Assembly (NCBI RefSeq): GCF_905475465.1
Contig: NC_062242.1
Span: forward strand, 337,501 to 401,500
Reading direction: 5' to 3'
DNA: 64,000 nucleotides
From: Pieris napi
Taxonomy: Eukaryota > Arthropoda > Insecta > Lepidoptera > Pieridae
The notes beneath the pieces were generated by a model. The model searched no databases. It was not told the origin of the DNA and saw only the letters and a program-made list of their open reading frames with translations. The position numbers and the translations under genes were made by a program. This document shows positions 48,701 to 60,100 of this stretch, in pieces. Numbering within the stretch: position 1 is the first letter of the stretch; each line of letters opens with the position of its first letter.

Positions 48701-51700
48701 AACTTATGATTTTCCCATCCCCATTGGCATCCGCCCAATCGTCTAGCGACGGCCTTGTCAAGTAATCTGTATATTTTTGTATTTTGTGGAGGGTATTCTA
48801 TGATTTGACAGACCGCCTTAATAAATATATCGAAAACTTCATTTCACTATTTAAGTAAAAGTAAGGTCCGTCTTACCTTTCGCTTTGTTCCTGTTTGTTT
48901 AATGTTCCATATTCACCATCTGACTAATATTTGTGCATTAAAATTAAGGAAGAGATGACGGAGTATGTACTTGGGTATGTATGAGCCACTAAAGCGTTCT
49001 TTGTTATACAAACGTACTCCAGTCAAATTACGAAATAAATAAACATGAGCGAACACAGTTTGGGGATTTTGAGGATCGATAGGGGGGTGTATTCTGAGCA
49101 TAAATTCCAATTTGAGGGGTTGTACTGAGGTCAGCTCAAGGTCATTTCGATGGAAACGCGTTTAATTCGATATCTCGAGAATGGTTAGTGTTAGGCGAAA
49201 AATTGTAGAGACCTTTTCTTTTCCTAACTAAATTTACTAACTTTTTTATTTGAAACTTTTTTTTATAACATTAATATTTTTCAAGTTATTTCTCCCGCAA
49301 GGCAGAAATTTTACTTTTTTTTCAATTTTTCGTCGTTTTCTCCCCAACCATTCAATTTTATTAAATTTTACTGATCATCGAAGTGTAGATCTTTTAATTA
49401 TGAACAATTTTGTTCTTAAACTTTTTTCCGTAATGCCAATACCTTCGGAGTTATAGATTACTTTACCGAGCGAAATCCGCGCCACTTGCACTGCCACGCA
49501 ATATAAAAAGGTCAATCGATTAAACTATTTAAAAATTAGGTATTTAATTTAGGTAAATATGGGTAAGAAGTAAATTAAAAATTAAAACTGTTTCACACAT
49601 TTATTGATAGAAAAATAGGTTATAAAATTCGGAATATTAAGCACCCGAGGTCGGTGGAAGTGATTCGTGAATATTCGTGGTCCTGACGGTATCGGGGCAT
49701 ACGTCGTCCTAAATTATCCGGAGCTGGTTTCAATGACATCGCTATCGGCTAATAATTACTGATTAATTATCATTATTAATCATATATTATGATTTAATGA
49801 TAATTTACTGAGATCGATTGCGTGCAAATGCAAAACCAAATGCGGCAAAGCGTGCGGATGCAGAAAGGCCGGCCTCTTTTGCTCAGTGATTTGCACCAAT
49901 TGCCAAGAGAACTATTGTTCGAATGTCGCGAACGTTATCGACGATGATGATCTTGACGCAATGGACGAGGATGACGACAGGACCACGAATATTCACGAAT
50001 CACTTCCATCGACCTCGGGTGCCTAATATTCCGAATTTTATAACCTATTTTTCTATCAATAAATGTGTGAAACAGTTTTAATTTTTAATTTACTTCTTAC
50101 CCAAATTTACCTAAATTAAATACCTAATTTTTAAATATGTAGTTTAATCGATTGACCTTTTTATATTGCGACAGTGGCGCGGATTTCGCTCGGTAAAGTA
50201 ATCTATAACTCCGAAGGTATTGGCATTACGGAAAAAAGTTTAAGAACAAAATTGTTCATAATTAAAAGATCTACACTTCGATGATCAGTAAAATTTAATA
50301 AAATTGAATGGTTGGGGAGAAAACGACGAAAAATTGAAAAAAAAGTAAAATTTCTGCCTTGCGGGAGAAATAACTTGAAAAATATTAATGTTATAAAAAA
50401 AAGTTTCAAATAAAAAAGTTAGTAAATTTAGTTAGGAAAAGAAAAGGTCTCTACAATTTTTCGCCTAACACTAACCATTCTTGAGATATCGAATTAAACG
50501 CGTTTCCATCGAAATGACCTTGAGCTGACCTCAGTACAACCCCTCAAATTGGAATTTATGCTCAGAATACACCCCCCTATCGATCCTCAAAATCCCCAAA
50601 CTGTGTTCGCTCATGTTTATTTAACCCGTTTTTAGCCATAATTTGACTGGACTAACGGTACAACGTTGTTTTGATGCGTTTTACACTTCAAACGAGTGAC
50701 ATATAGGTATGTTATATAATTCCATATTTCATCTAGAAAGATTATTTTCTTAACGAGATGTGAACCAAGCTTCGGTGAGAGATATATCTTATCAATTTGA
50801 AAAAAAATGATAATTAGTTAAAGACATCTTTAGATTCATTGTCTTAAGTAAACGAAATATAACTTAATAGCTTGTTAGTAATAATATTTCGTATGAAGTT
50901 TTGGTTGCGTTATTCACTAGGATTCTGTTAGCAATATTGCTACCGTCATAAAGGCCACTAACGATATGATATTTACAAAATATTGACATTATATATTTCG
51001 TATTCCTACAGCTTGCATTATATACAGCAAAAAACAATTATACTAAACATATATATCCAAAGATAGAATAGATATTATATACAAAAAGGTTTATATTATA
51101 TTTACGTAAGGAAAAGACCAATAAAAAATATTAAGTACATATTACCTAATTCGATTGAGCTGTATGATGGTGTAAAAGTGAGGGGAAAGGTACGTGATGT
51201 GTATGTGGGTTGTGCTCATGATGCAGGTGATTTAGTGCTATGGATATACTTAATACTGCTTTAAAGCATATTCCTCGATAGCTTAAACATGTCAAGGCTT
51301 ATATAGTGGTCATTGTATGTAGAAATCAAAGTATTACTTTAGCTTTGTGACAAATTCGTGGCATTTTCGATACGTACTATAGCTATAACGTCAATGTCGC
51401 TAGCATAAACTGAATTCACTCGATAATAGTCGCAATTCACGATTGCATTTGTTGATTAAGTACTTGGCGTTTGATTAAATCTCTAAATTAGCTTTATTTG
51501 TGCTGAAATAATTGTAACAGCAATTGTCGAGGGTCCAACACTATATTTAAGCGACCTAAATTACCGTAAAGTTATTTGTATGACCTTGTAAAATACACGT
51601 GTATATAACGTATAACGGAGACCACCTTTTGTATGGCAATCAAGGTTTATAATAATTTACCAAAAACATTCAAAGATCTTCCTACTAAAGTTTTTAAAAA

Positions 51701-54192
51701 ACGACTTAATGAATTACTTTTGAAAAAAATTATGTTTATCTATTAATATTTGGGTGAAACATTATAATTAATATTAATTTGATAACGTAATAATATATTT
51801 TAATAATGTGATGATGTAGTGATAAAATAATATAAGAATATACTATAATGATATGACTCATAATGAAATTGTAACTTTTATTCTTTCTTCTATTCTTAGA
51901 TTGTACCACCATAACATTTTTGTACCATTTTCTTGTATATAAATGATTATTATTAATAATGAATTCTTTGTGAAAATGTCAGTCTATTGTTCCTCAAATT
52001 CTCTGAGCTAAGTTTTCGTACGTAGTAGACATATTATTTCATGAATCTATTTCTTATTCCAGCCGATTTTATACACCCCTGCAATACTACCGAGTCAGCA
52101 TGTCTAGTGCAAGCTACCCAAGACGCAATTCCAGAGTTTTCCCAAGGCCTCCCTGAACTGGGAGTGCCTCCGCTAGATCCTTTCGTCATCGAAGAGCTGC
52201 CAATTCAGCTTCCTGGTGTCAAGGTTACGTTCATAGATGGCAAAGTCACTGGTCTTAAAAAGTGCCAAGTGCTGAATGTTGAGTGAGTTACCCAATATTT
52301 TTTTAAAACCTGTAATAAAAACACAATTGTATCTCTGTTTAACTGCCGATTAGATTTATAGGCCAGAGTACTGGTGAACCATTTACTGTGTTTACTTGGC
52401 TTGTTATTTTCATAAACACGGCTTTTAATATAAAGACAGGATTTTTTATATAGAAACTCATCAACTTATTAAAGGAATAGATTCCAAAAGTAACGAACAA
52501 TAGACTAAAATTTCGATCGAACATTATAGGGCTTCATATCAAGGATAATCATATTAACTAATTATTTAGAATTTTGTTAACGTACATATAAATAATATAA
52601 ATAATTAATAAAAAGAAAATTAAAACAAATTTAAAAAGTTTGGACCCTTTGACAGTGTACCTTTAACGCTGGTAGCATTTCCGCACTGTATTGCGATACT
52701 TGTTCGTTGAGCGAGGAAAGTACCAGCTCTGAGGTCACCGGTATTATGTACCAGGCGCCAACTTAAATTTTTAATTAGCGCCTGTGAGCATTTTAGGTTA
52801 AGAAAATTGTAAATACTGTATATAAGTAATTATGTTTTTATTCGGTTAATAATTCACATTCGTATTTCAGAGCTTATTTGGAAAGGAATGTATTTATTCT
52901 CGAGATACGCTGCAACATCACGATCAAAGGGAAGTACACAGCAGTGGGGAGGCTGTTGCTGTTCCCGATAAATGGAGAAGGAGACTCCAAAATAAAAATT
53001 GGTAATATTTTGAATTTAAACCTAAAAATATTTGAACACCTTAAGGGTAATAGAATAAGTATAATATCATGTATATACCCCATTTGGCAATAATAACCTA
53101 AGTAAAAATGTGTATGAATATGAATATATTTCTGATGACGCCATTAAACAACGATCGTTTTATAATAAAAAAGCCTCCACGAATACAATACATTATGAAA
53201 ACTATAAAAAGTGTTCTTAATTTCTAAAATTAAAAGAGAAAATGACAAGTTGTGAACCTTTCAATGCTATTTTTGTCATAATAATAAAATTAATTTCTGT
53301 AGTTTTAGCAGATATATTTAATTATTAAATTACACATAAAATAACTCCTTTATTTGTTACAAAAGATAAATTGTGTTTGCAGTGAATTCAGTAATAAAAT
53401 TGAACATAAAGACAAAGTATTTCAAGGACGAAGAAGGGCGCGACCACTTCGGCATAAAGAGTTATAGATACTCCTTTGATTACGGCGACCGAGTTCATTA
53501 CACAATCAACAACTTATTCAAAGGAAATCCGGAGCTGAGTATGTATCTCGTTTTTTATTGTGAATTTCTTATTTAGTTATGAATAAATTTAGATAAAAAT
53601 TGAATCATGTTTCTACGGTCTAGAAGACAAAAATCCGGGTATGGCAGTGTTAACAATGTCATATGTCGATCTTTTTTCCGTATACAAATGCGTTACGCAT
53701 AAGCTTTGAGGTGAAGGGCTATGTATGACTCGGTACTGTGCATACCCACTGAAACCCCATGGCACCACCAGAATTCGCCCGGGACGGGGCACAGTACCAG
53801 CGTAATCTTCTCCGCCTCCCACCACGCGAATTTCCGTAATCGTGACGACCTAACTCATGTAAAATTGTACCTCAATTGACTTTAATTGTCACGGCATGTA
53901 ATTAAAAAAATCTCTTAAAATACTTTTTATTTTCTTTCAGTCTATACCGGTGAAAGCTTTAATTCATGGATTGTAATTTAATTGAATCATTTATATCTAT
54001 TAATTTTAAGTGATCCCAATTTCAGGTAACACAGTACTGCAGTTCTTGAATGAAAATTGGAAAATTGTGACGGAAGAATTTGGACAACCAGTTGTGGACT
54101 ATGCAATGAACGTGACAATAGAAACAGCGAAGAAATTCTTCGATGCCGTCCCTTATGACGAATTACTTCATGTACCTATACCTAAGTACTAA
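45743..54192 (+). CDS. JHBP/takeout-family secreted protein, gene 3 (5 exons, 251 aa)
   Basis: Exons: 45743-45824, 52063-52282, 52871-53001, 53383-53538, 54026-54192. Joined, they form one open frame ending in TAA. Introns are 6238, 588, 381 and 487 nt, all GT-AG. Exon 1 encodes a signal peptide (MCKRHVIVFTFVAVVAAFIC and about seven more residues). The mature region begins near PDFIHPC and has C34/C41, the PPLDPFVIEEL segment, the second cysteine pair C95 (LKKCQV) and C115 (EIRCNIT), the strand-turn LLLFPINGEGDSKIKI, and the C-terminal VPYDELLHVPIPKY. N-glycosylation sequons follow two cysteines directly (CNTT, CNIT). The exon 1-exon 2 link across 6.2 kb is an inference from phase and from the matching layout in gene 4; no cDNA is available. 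The first intron carries a foldback repeat at 49018-50650. Likely a secreted hydrophobic-ligand carrier. Confidence 0.88.
45825..49017. other. Intron 1 of gene 3, left part
   Basis: A+T-rich intronic DNA; only the possible SINE at 47530-47720 is recognisable. No alternative first exon with the required phase-1 donor and signal peptide was noticed. Confidence 0.4.
47530..47720 (-). repeat. Possible SINE fragment in intron 1 of gene 3
   Basis: Contains GTGGTCAGCCATCTGCGCCT and GTGATTCGAACGCACGGCCT; the latter is the inverse of a tRNA box B. The order resembles a SINE in minus orientation, of a family other than copies a-f. Confidence 0.35.
49018..50650. mobile_element. Large foldback structure in intron 1 of gene 3
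   Basis: Two arms of about 667 bp (49018-49684 and 49978-50650) are inverse copies with few differences. They surround a loop of about 290 bp. Because of the symmetry a 68-codon frame (49250-49456 plus, 50203-50409 minus) appears on each arm; it is not evidence of a gene. Both arm inner ends encode the same C-terminal end (RTTNIHESLP...TSGA-stop), and the loop adds the preceding cysteine-rich tail on the plus strand. It is therefore the 3' end of one element plus an inverse copy of its last part. Parent element not identified. Confidence 0.8.
49800..50025 (+). pseudogene. Cysteine-rich (CXC/tesmin-like) C-terminal tail of an unidentified element
   Basis: A frame through the loop of the foldback reads ACKCKTKCGKACGCRKAGLF, CSVICTNCQENYCSNV, an acid run DDDDLDAMDEDDD, then RTTNIHESLPSTSGA and TAA at 50023-50025. 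The CKCK..CGKACGCRKAGLxC..xCxxC pattern matches cysteine-rich CXC tails (metal-binding, DNA-contacting in tesmin/TSO1 proteins) that also end several insect transposon proteins. No upstream coding sequence is attached. Confidence 0.5.
51585..51960 (+). mobile_element. LINE reverse-transcriptase C-terminus in intron 1 of gene 3
   Basis: A frame from 51625 gives FCMAIKVYNNLPKTFKDLPT, KVFKKRLNELLLKKIMFIY and stop: the YNxLP ... FKxxLxxxL signature of CR1/Jockey-like RT ends. Short 3' region follows. Confidence 0.65.
52620..52830 (-). repeat. Fragment of the restriction-like-endonuclease LINE in intron 2 of gene 3
   Basis: ACCTTTAACGCTGGTAGCAT, GAGCGAGGAAAGTACCAGCT, CTGAGGTCACCGGTATTATG and AATTAGCGCCTGTG match the copy at 55000-55335 and, in part, 21150-21220. 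After 52797 the sequence AAAATTGTAAATACTGTATA is an inverse of that family's outer end, so the fragment is itself folded back. Confidence 0.55.
53590..53850. other. G+C-rich insertion in intron 4 of gene 3
   Basis: 53690-53840 is much richer in G+C than its surroundings (GAATTCGCCCGGGACGGGGC) and has an open minus frame of 70 codons without known motifs. Probably a transposon fragment; class unknown. Confidence 0.35.
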
Positions 54193-54473
54193 TTATAATT
54201 TTTAAACCTATTGAAAGGCTGTATTGGTTTTATGTTACCAATGAAGAGATGTAATTACATTTACTTAGTTATCGTATAATATTACGTTGTAATTTGTTTT
54301 AAAATATAGCGTCATGGCACATAGAAGCGATGTAAATATAGCACAATTGGTCTTGTAATTATAAGAACTAAGTCTTATTTCACTAATTTAACTGTAGTAC
54401 TCGTTCGCATTGACATCCAATTTATACCAATGTGCTGAAAAGAAGCAGACAATAGCTTTAGTTAAATCAGTTT

Positions 54474-54479
54474 AATAAA
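54474..54479 (+). terminator. Candidate polyadenylation signal of JHBP gene 3
   Basis: First clear AATAAA downstream of the stop codon at 54192, giving a 3' UTR of about 300 nt. Confidence 0.45.
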
Positions 54480-54994
54480 ACCCTTATTTTATGAAACTTT
54501 GACAGAATATCCCAAATTTTGGATTTGAATATTTTTATCGCTGTGTTTGACTTACCAAAGTTAATTTCTAAAAAGTGTAATATACTATTTTAAGTTGTAT
54601 ATATATATTGCTTTATATTGTCTATATTCACTAAATTTTCAGTAATACAAGCTTTCTTCAAAATGCACAATTTTTGTTTGTGCGTAATTTTTAGCTTTTT
54701 TTTAATATTAACAAAAACATGATTTATACAATGCAAAATGTAAGGAATAAACTTTATACTTTGTGTTATAGTTTTGAAACAATGTATAGTTAACCAATAA
54801 AAAATCTCCAACGGTGTTGTTGGCATCAATATGCCTGATGTAGCAATAAGTATTTTATTGTACAATATATAAGATGATAGATACTTACGTAGATTTTTGT
54901 AGCACCTTAATATAGGTTATAAACTAATAATAGAATTACTCGGCACTTAAAATTAAATAACACGATTGGACTTGTATAATTTTATACTAATAGA

Positions 54995-55335
54995 TTATAT
55001 TTATTAAAACTTAAACATAACAATCAAATATACAGTATTTATAATTTTCTTAACCTACATTACTATGTACTTAATAAAAATAATTAAACATTAACTAGAA
55101 AATTAAAACAAATTTAAAAAATGTGGTCCCCGTGGAAGTGTACCTTTAACGCTGGCAGCATTTCCTCGCTGTATTGCGATACTTTTTCGTTGAGTGAGAA
55201 AAGCACCAGATTTGAGGTCACCGGCACCATCTACCAGGCGCTTACTTAATTCTTTAATTAGCGCCTGTGCACTTGAACCCTATGGCCCAAGAGTCTGTAC
55301 TCCAAAGAGAACAAAATCGAAGTTGGAGGAGACTT
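54995..55335 (-). repeat. Restriction-like-endonuclease LINE fragment between genes 3 and 4
   Basis: CAATCAAATATACAGTATTT, TTTGAGGTCACCGGCACCAT, CCAGGCGCTTACTTAAT and TGCACTTGAACCCTATGGCC match the family at 21070-21290. It stops after AAATCGAAGTTGGAGGA, where copy 1 continues into its coding region. Confidence 0.6.
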
Positions 55336-55729
55336 ATTAGATAAGTTAAAGATATCACTTGTTCTACTAATATTGAATTTTATTACTTAGAGCCCCTTTG
55401 TTTTATTTTCAAACATTTTTTTTTGATTTCATAATTAACCTATATTGATTTCGTTTTTCGATTTCAGACAAAATTTATGCGAATAAAAACATCCATTTTC
55501 TATATTGTCAATGTGTGTTCCGTTTTTATTTTTGAACAAAGTTAAGCTATACATTAAAACCGTTGTGTTTGCATTCCTACATACTATATATATTACACAA
55601 AATAAATATTGGAAAATAAAGCCAAGAAACCATTTATCAGAAATAGTGAACTGAAAAAAATAGTGTTACTAAGTTGATGATGGATAGGACAAGCATGTTA
55701 CCGGATGTCCAACTTAAGCTATTGAAGAA

Positions 55730-56098
55730 TTATTCTTTGTTCTGATAATATAACGTCCAATCGAAGAAGCATAGAAAAGTATGTCCACATGGGAACATAA
55801 ATTCAGGATACATTGATAAACTATTGAAGCAGGCAAATAGGTAATTGGGCTCCCACTGCAGACGCTCATGACGGAGACCCGGATTAAGTGAAACTGTTAC
55901 CGCGCCTCCCGTCCATAACGAACAGATGGAGCTGTTGGGTTTTAGTGCGTAGGGATCCATTGCACCATACAGACAGACCTCCACACTCCCCGCGTCACTT
56001 TTAAATCGTTGCCCCAGCGCGGAGATCAGTAAATTGATTTCCCAACAAGAAAAAAAAGGCACATAAGTAAAGCAGGAGTGACTTGGAATAATATCCAC
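55730..56098 (-). other. Unclassified 122-codon open frame
   Basis: Minus-strand frame with ISALGQRFKSDAGSVEVCLY and two cysteine/phenylalanine-rich ends; G+C content is higher than its surroundings (about 55860-56030). I recognise no domain, and no splice partner or promoter was seen. It may be a piece of transposon carried in a G+C-richer island; not supported as a host gene. Confidence 0.2.
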
Positions 56099-56227
56099 GA
56101 TTCTTATGAATTTTATATAATATTCTTTAGATAGTTGTAGTAGTAGTTGATTTCAATAAAAAGGAAAATAATTAATTTGTTTTTTATGTACGAAATATTT
56201 GTTATACGTAAAAATAAAATCAAATAT

Positions 56228-56340
56228 TTATTAATTTTCTGCCAGTTCTCAAATCAAAGACGTAGAACGAACTAGCAGAACTGGCCACTGTATCCGCTAT
56301 TCCTTTTAATCACCAAGTCATTTTACAAGATGCTTGTATG
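56228..56340 (-). repeat. LINE 3' UTR fragment (same family as 30-135), copy 3
   Basis: CTGCCAGTTCTCAAATCAAA, GAACTAGCAGAACTGGCCAC and CCTTTTAATCACCAAGTCAT are diverged versions of the repeats at 30-135 and 18238-18335. Confidence 0.55.
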
Positions 56341-57136
56341 CAGTTGCAACCTTACACTTAGCTCCACATAAGATTATTGAAGACTCAACCATCGAAGAAT
56401 AAGCTAATTTTAATTATTATTTTATAAGCGTTTACCCTCCACTGGGCGAAGCGAAATAGGGGAGCGCTACAGTGAAAGGACCCAAAACATCTTACGAGGT
56501 CTCGTGTTTCATTATAATTATTCAGAAACAAGAAAAACATGTGTGTGCAGCGAAGCTCAAAGAAATTAAATTTGTGTTAAATATGAATAATGTATCTCAA
56601 ATAAGGAAATGTCTAGTAGAGGTTATATTAGATCGCTTTTGAGATTCTTGATGCTTTTTACCTTGACATTTTTGGGTGTTACGTTCAGATACATGAAAAT
56701 TATAGGAAAAATAAAAAAACAACATTTCATAGATATGTTTCTCATTTTAGGGTAGGTGCAATTTTATATTTATATTATATTAATAATAAGAGTAATGTTT
56801 CTATCATTTTCGCCGTTATTTTAAATACTGCTAAATACTGCACTTGATTTAGTGCTATTTAGATTATAACGTTGAATAATTAAGTCACGTTTTCACTGTG
56901 AGCATCTATGAATCGCACTAATATCGTTTATCGAAAAATACAAGTATTTCAATAAATATGAGGTTATAATTACAAACAAAACAAAAGACGACGAGTTCAT
57001 TCGGATAACAAAAATAAAAAAATACAGAAACACAGTAATATTTTTTTTACTAATCACCGATCGGTAATTTAAAACAACCGGTTAACACCGTGCTGGCTGC
57101 AATGTCAGATCGAAGGTCCAATAGAGTCTACATAGA
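56341..57136. other. Spacer upstream of gene 4
   Basis: No coding signal. 56430-56510 is G+C richer (CCACTGGGCGAAGCGAAATA) and unassigned. It likely includes the proximal control region of gene 4. Confidence 0.4.
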
Positions 57137-57143
57137 TATAAAA
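57137..57143 (+). promoter_or_regulatory. Candidate TATA box of JHBP gene 4
   Basis: TATAAAA lies 59 nt before the ATG at 57196. With a start about 25-30 nt downstream (near TTCAAGAAC) the 5' UTR would be about 30 nt, as in genes 1 and 2. Confidence 0.5.
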
Positions 57144-57195
57144 CATTTATTCCTCATTCAAGAACTGTTGGTGATCCCGACAGCAAACATCAATA

Positions 57196-60100
57196 ATGAT
57201 TATACGAACGGATTGTGTCATATTTGTCTTATGTTTTCTCTGTTTTTGTGACGCGAAAATTGCACGTAAGTATTTTTGGCTCTCATTGTTAAACTAATCT
57301 AATATACAAATCTGTTGGAAAATTAAAATGTTTATCGAGTATTAAGTTAATTAAATTAAAAGTTTAAAGTTGTGTAACGTGTCGAATTTAAAACGATGTT
57401 TTCTTAATGAATTAACAAGAATTTTCTTAAGCCTAAATTTTATTCTTGCACATTTTTAAACATTCCATTATTAAACTATAATAAACAAAAATATAAATTC
57501 GTTTATGTATTTTAAATTTAATAACTCTTAAATATGAATTTTGTACGTGTAATAGCATGCATAAGATTTTATACAAAAGAGTTTTTTATACAAAAAAAGG
57601 TAAAAATGTTTTCACACACAAATTTAAATAATTTGATAAAACAATCATATTATGATATTTATTTAATTTATTAACGTGAAATTATTCGTACTCACCAAAA
57701 TACACACATAGATCAGCTAGTATACTAAGTTATAGGTAATAATTATCTATACTTATACTTATATACTTATTAATATATTAATATTATAAAGAGGAAAGGT
57801 TTGATTTTTTGTTTGTTTGAAATGAATAGGCTCCGAAACTACTGGGCCGATTTCAAAAATTCTTTCACCGTTGGCAAGCTACACTATTCCCGAGTGACAT
57901 AAGCTATGTTTCATTTTCAAAAAATTAGGGATGCTTACTAAAACTTGAATAATCTAACCCAAGGTGTAAAAAATAAACAAAAAACTTCCTTCAATCGTGT
58001 GCGCTGCGAAAACTATTAATGATAGAACAAAATGATGTATTACAATTTTTCAGGACACATCACTATCTATAAACAATGTCGCGACAGCATGTCTCTATCT
58101 TTTATAGTTACGTCACAATAAGCGTCCTTTTATTATTATTTTTTTATTAAAATACCACCGCTAGAAAAGGCTCTTTATTCGTACCTAGATATTGATCCTT
58201 ATCAAAATAATTACCAACGTTTCACATAAGCTACCACCACCAAAAAAGCATGGTGGATTGATGTTCTCCTGCCTTTTCTTTTGAATAGTTTACTACTATG
58301 TAATACAACAAAAATCTTAGCCACAGCAACGCTTGGCCGAGTCTACTAGTATAGTTATAAATCTATTACATTGTATATTTTTATGATGCAATTATACTTC
58401 CTATAATAATTATATTGTTTAAAGTTGTAAACTGGCAAAGTAATTTCATATTAAAGGTAAGGTCGCGCATTTGTTAAGGTCATAATAACCTTATTATCTG
58501 AGCATGAAAATACAATTCCCTATATTATTTACATCATATGAATATAACATAATAAAGTACTAGACTAGAGTATTAGACCACTTAGGTCATGAGTTTAAAT
58601 CCCGACTGGTCTGACCATTAGATATCCATTTTTGTGTAGGCAATCATCACATCCATCCTGTGATGAAGGAAAACATTGTAAGGAAACATTGAAGGAAAGA
58701 AATGGAATGCGTTTGTTCCATGCCATTCATTAACGGGAATTCATAGTTCACGCAATTAATCTGGAAGATTTTACTTGGCCCCATTGATATAAAAACAATA
58801 TATTGAATTGTTTTGTATACTATATTGCTGATTAGTTGTTATTGTTGTTGTTATTTTGAGCCTTACATATCACATTACAAACCTTCGGATAATTCAACAG
58901 ATTTCAGAGTCTCAACTTAAGTAAATTTTATTCCTACATTGTAGGTTGATCAAGTTTCTTTAAGATACCATTGCATCATACCTCATCATATACATGGACT
59001 AAGGGAACTTTAATTTAAACAATAGAATCATGATAGTAACATAAAAAAAAAAACAATAATAACATTTGATTTTTTGTTTGATAACCGTGAGAAAAATCTT
59101 CAGACAAATTGAGTATTTGATATGACTAATTACTAGTATGATTAAATATCCATGTACAGATGCATTCATTTATGAACAAAACACTTGTGAAACACATTAT
59201 AGAATTTCTCACAATGTTAATTGTACAAAATTATTCTAATATTTTAGTTTACTATAAAATTAGGGTACAGAAGAATAATTAAAAACATTTTTATTTCATA
59301 AAGAAATGTTAAATTATTTGTTACTTTTTACTATCTTAATAAATGAACAATACATGATGATGAAGCTTGGTTTTATTTAAACTTTTATAAATATTATAAT
59401 CTAAGAATGTATAAGAGTCTAAGTTACCATTTATGAAAAATTGTTTTTTTTAGCGGACTTTATCCATCCGTGCAACGAAACAAGCAGAGAATGTCTTGTC
59501 AAGTCAACACAGGAAGCTATTCCCGAATTCGTAAAAGGCCTTCCTGAGCTTGGAGTGCCCTCGTTGGATCCCTTCGTCATTGAGAAGTTAGCAATTCCTC
59601 TAACTGGACTGAAAGTAACTTTTTATCAGGGGAAAGTGTCCGGCTTTAGAAACTGCATCGTTGATAATGTAATGTAAGTTTTCGGCCATTTTAGTATATC
59701 TGATCAAGTTTATTATGTCTACCCACATTTTTGTTTCTGTTTTGTTTTGTTATTTTGTATACGTACCAACATCTGTGCGCTCTAATTTTTAATCTTAACT
59801 AACTAACTAACTTAAAAAACGACAGGTTGCACTCCGGGAGTGCCGGCAGAAGTGAATCTTGAATATGAATTGCTTTAATTATCAGTATAAAAGTACTATC
59901 ATTTATGTGGTAGAATACAATATTTATTTATTGCGCTAATTATATATCGTACACAAACATGACAATAATTTATATTACATTAAATATGCCGCGCCAGCTG
60001 TCTACTCTCCATCCGTCTTACGAATTTTCGATCAGGTCACGTGTCCTGACGCGAGTTTAACATTTTTTACCCATTCCAAAAAAAGTGTACAACGCCGCTA

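Noticed and set aside
49250..50409. Identical 68-codon frames on opposite strands (49250-49456 and 50203-50409)
   Set aside because: They are the two arms of one inverted repeat, lie in the 3' UTR-like part of an element and have no domain; duplication of sequence, not of a gene.
53941..53990. Possible extra exon in gene 3 after TTTTCTTTCAG at 53940
   Set aside because: The following sequence reaches a stop quickly, has no homologue in gene 4, and exon 5 at 54026 fits exactly.
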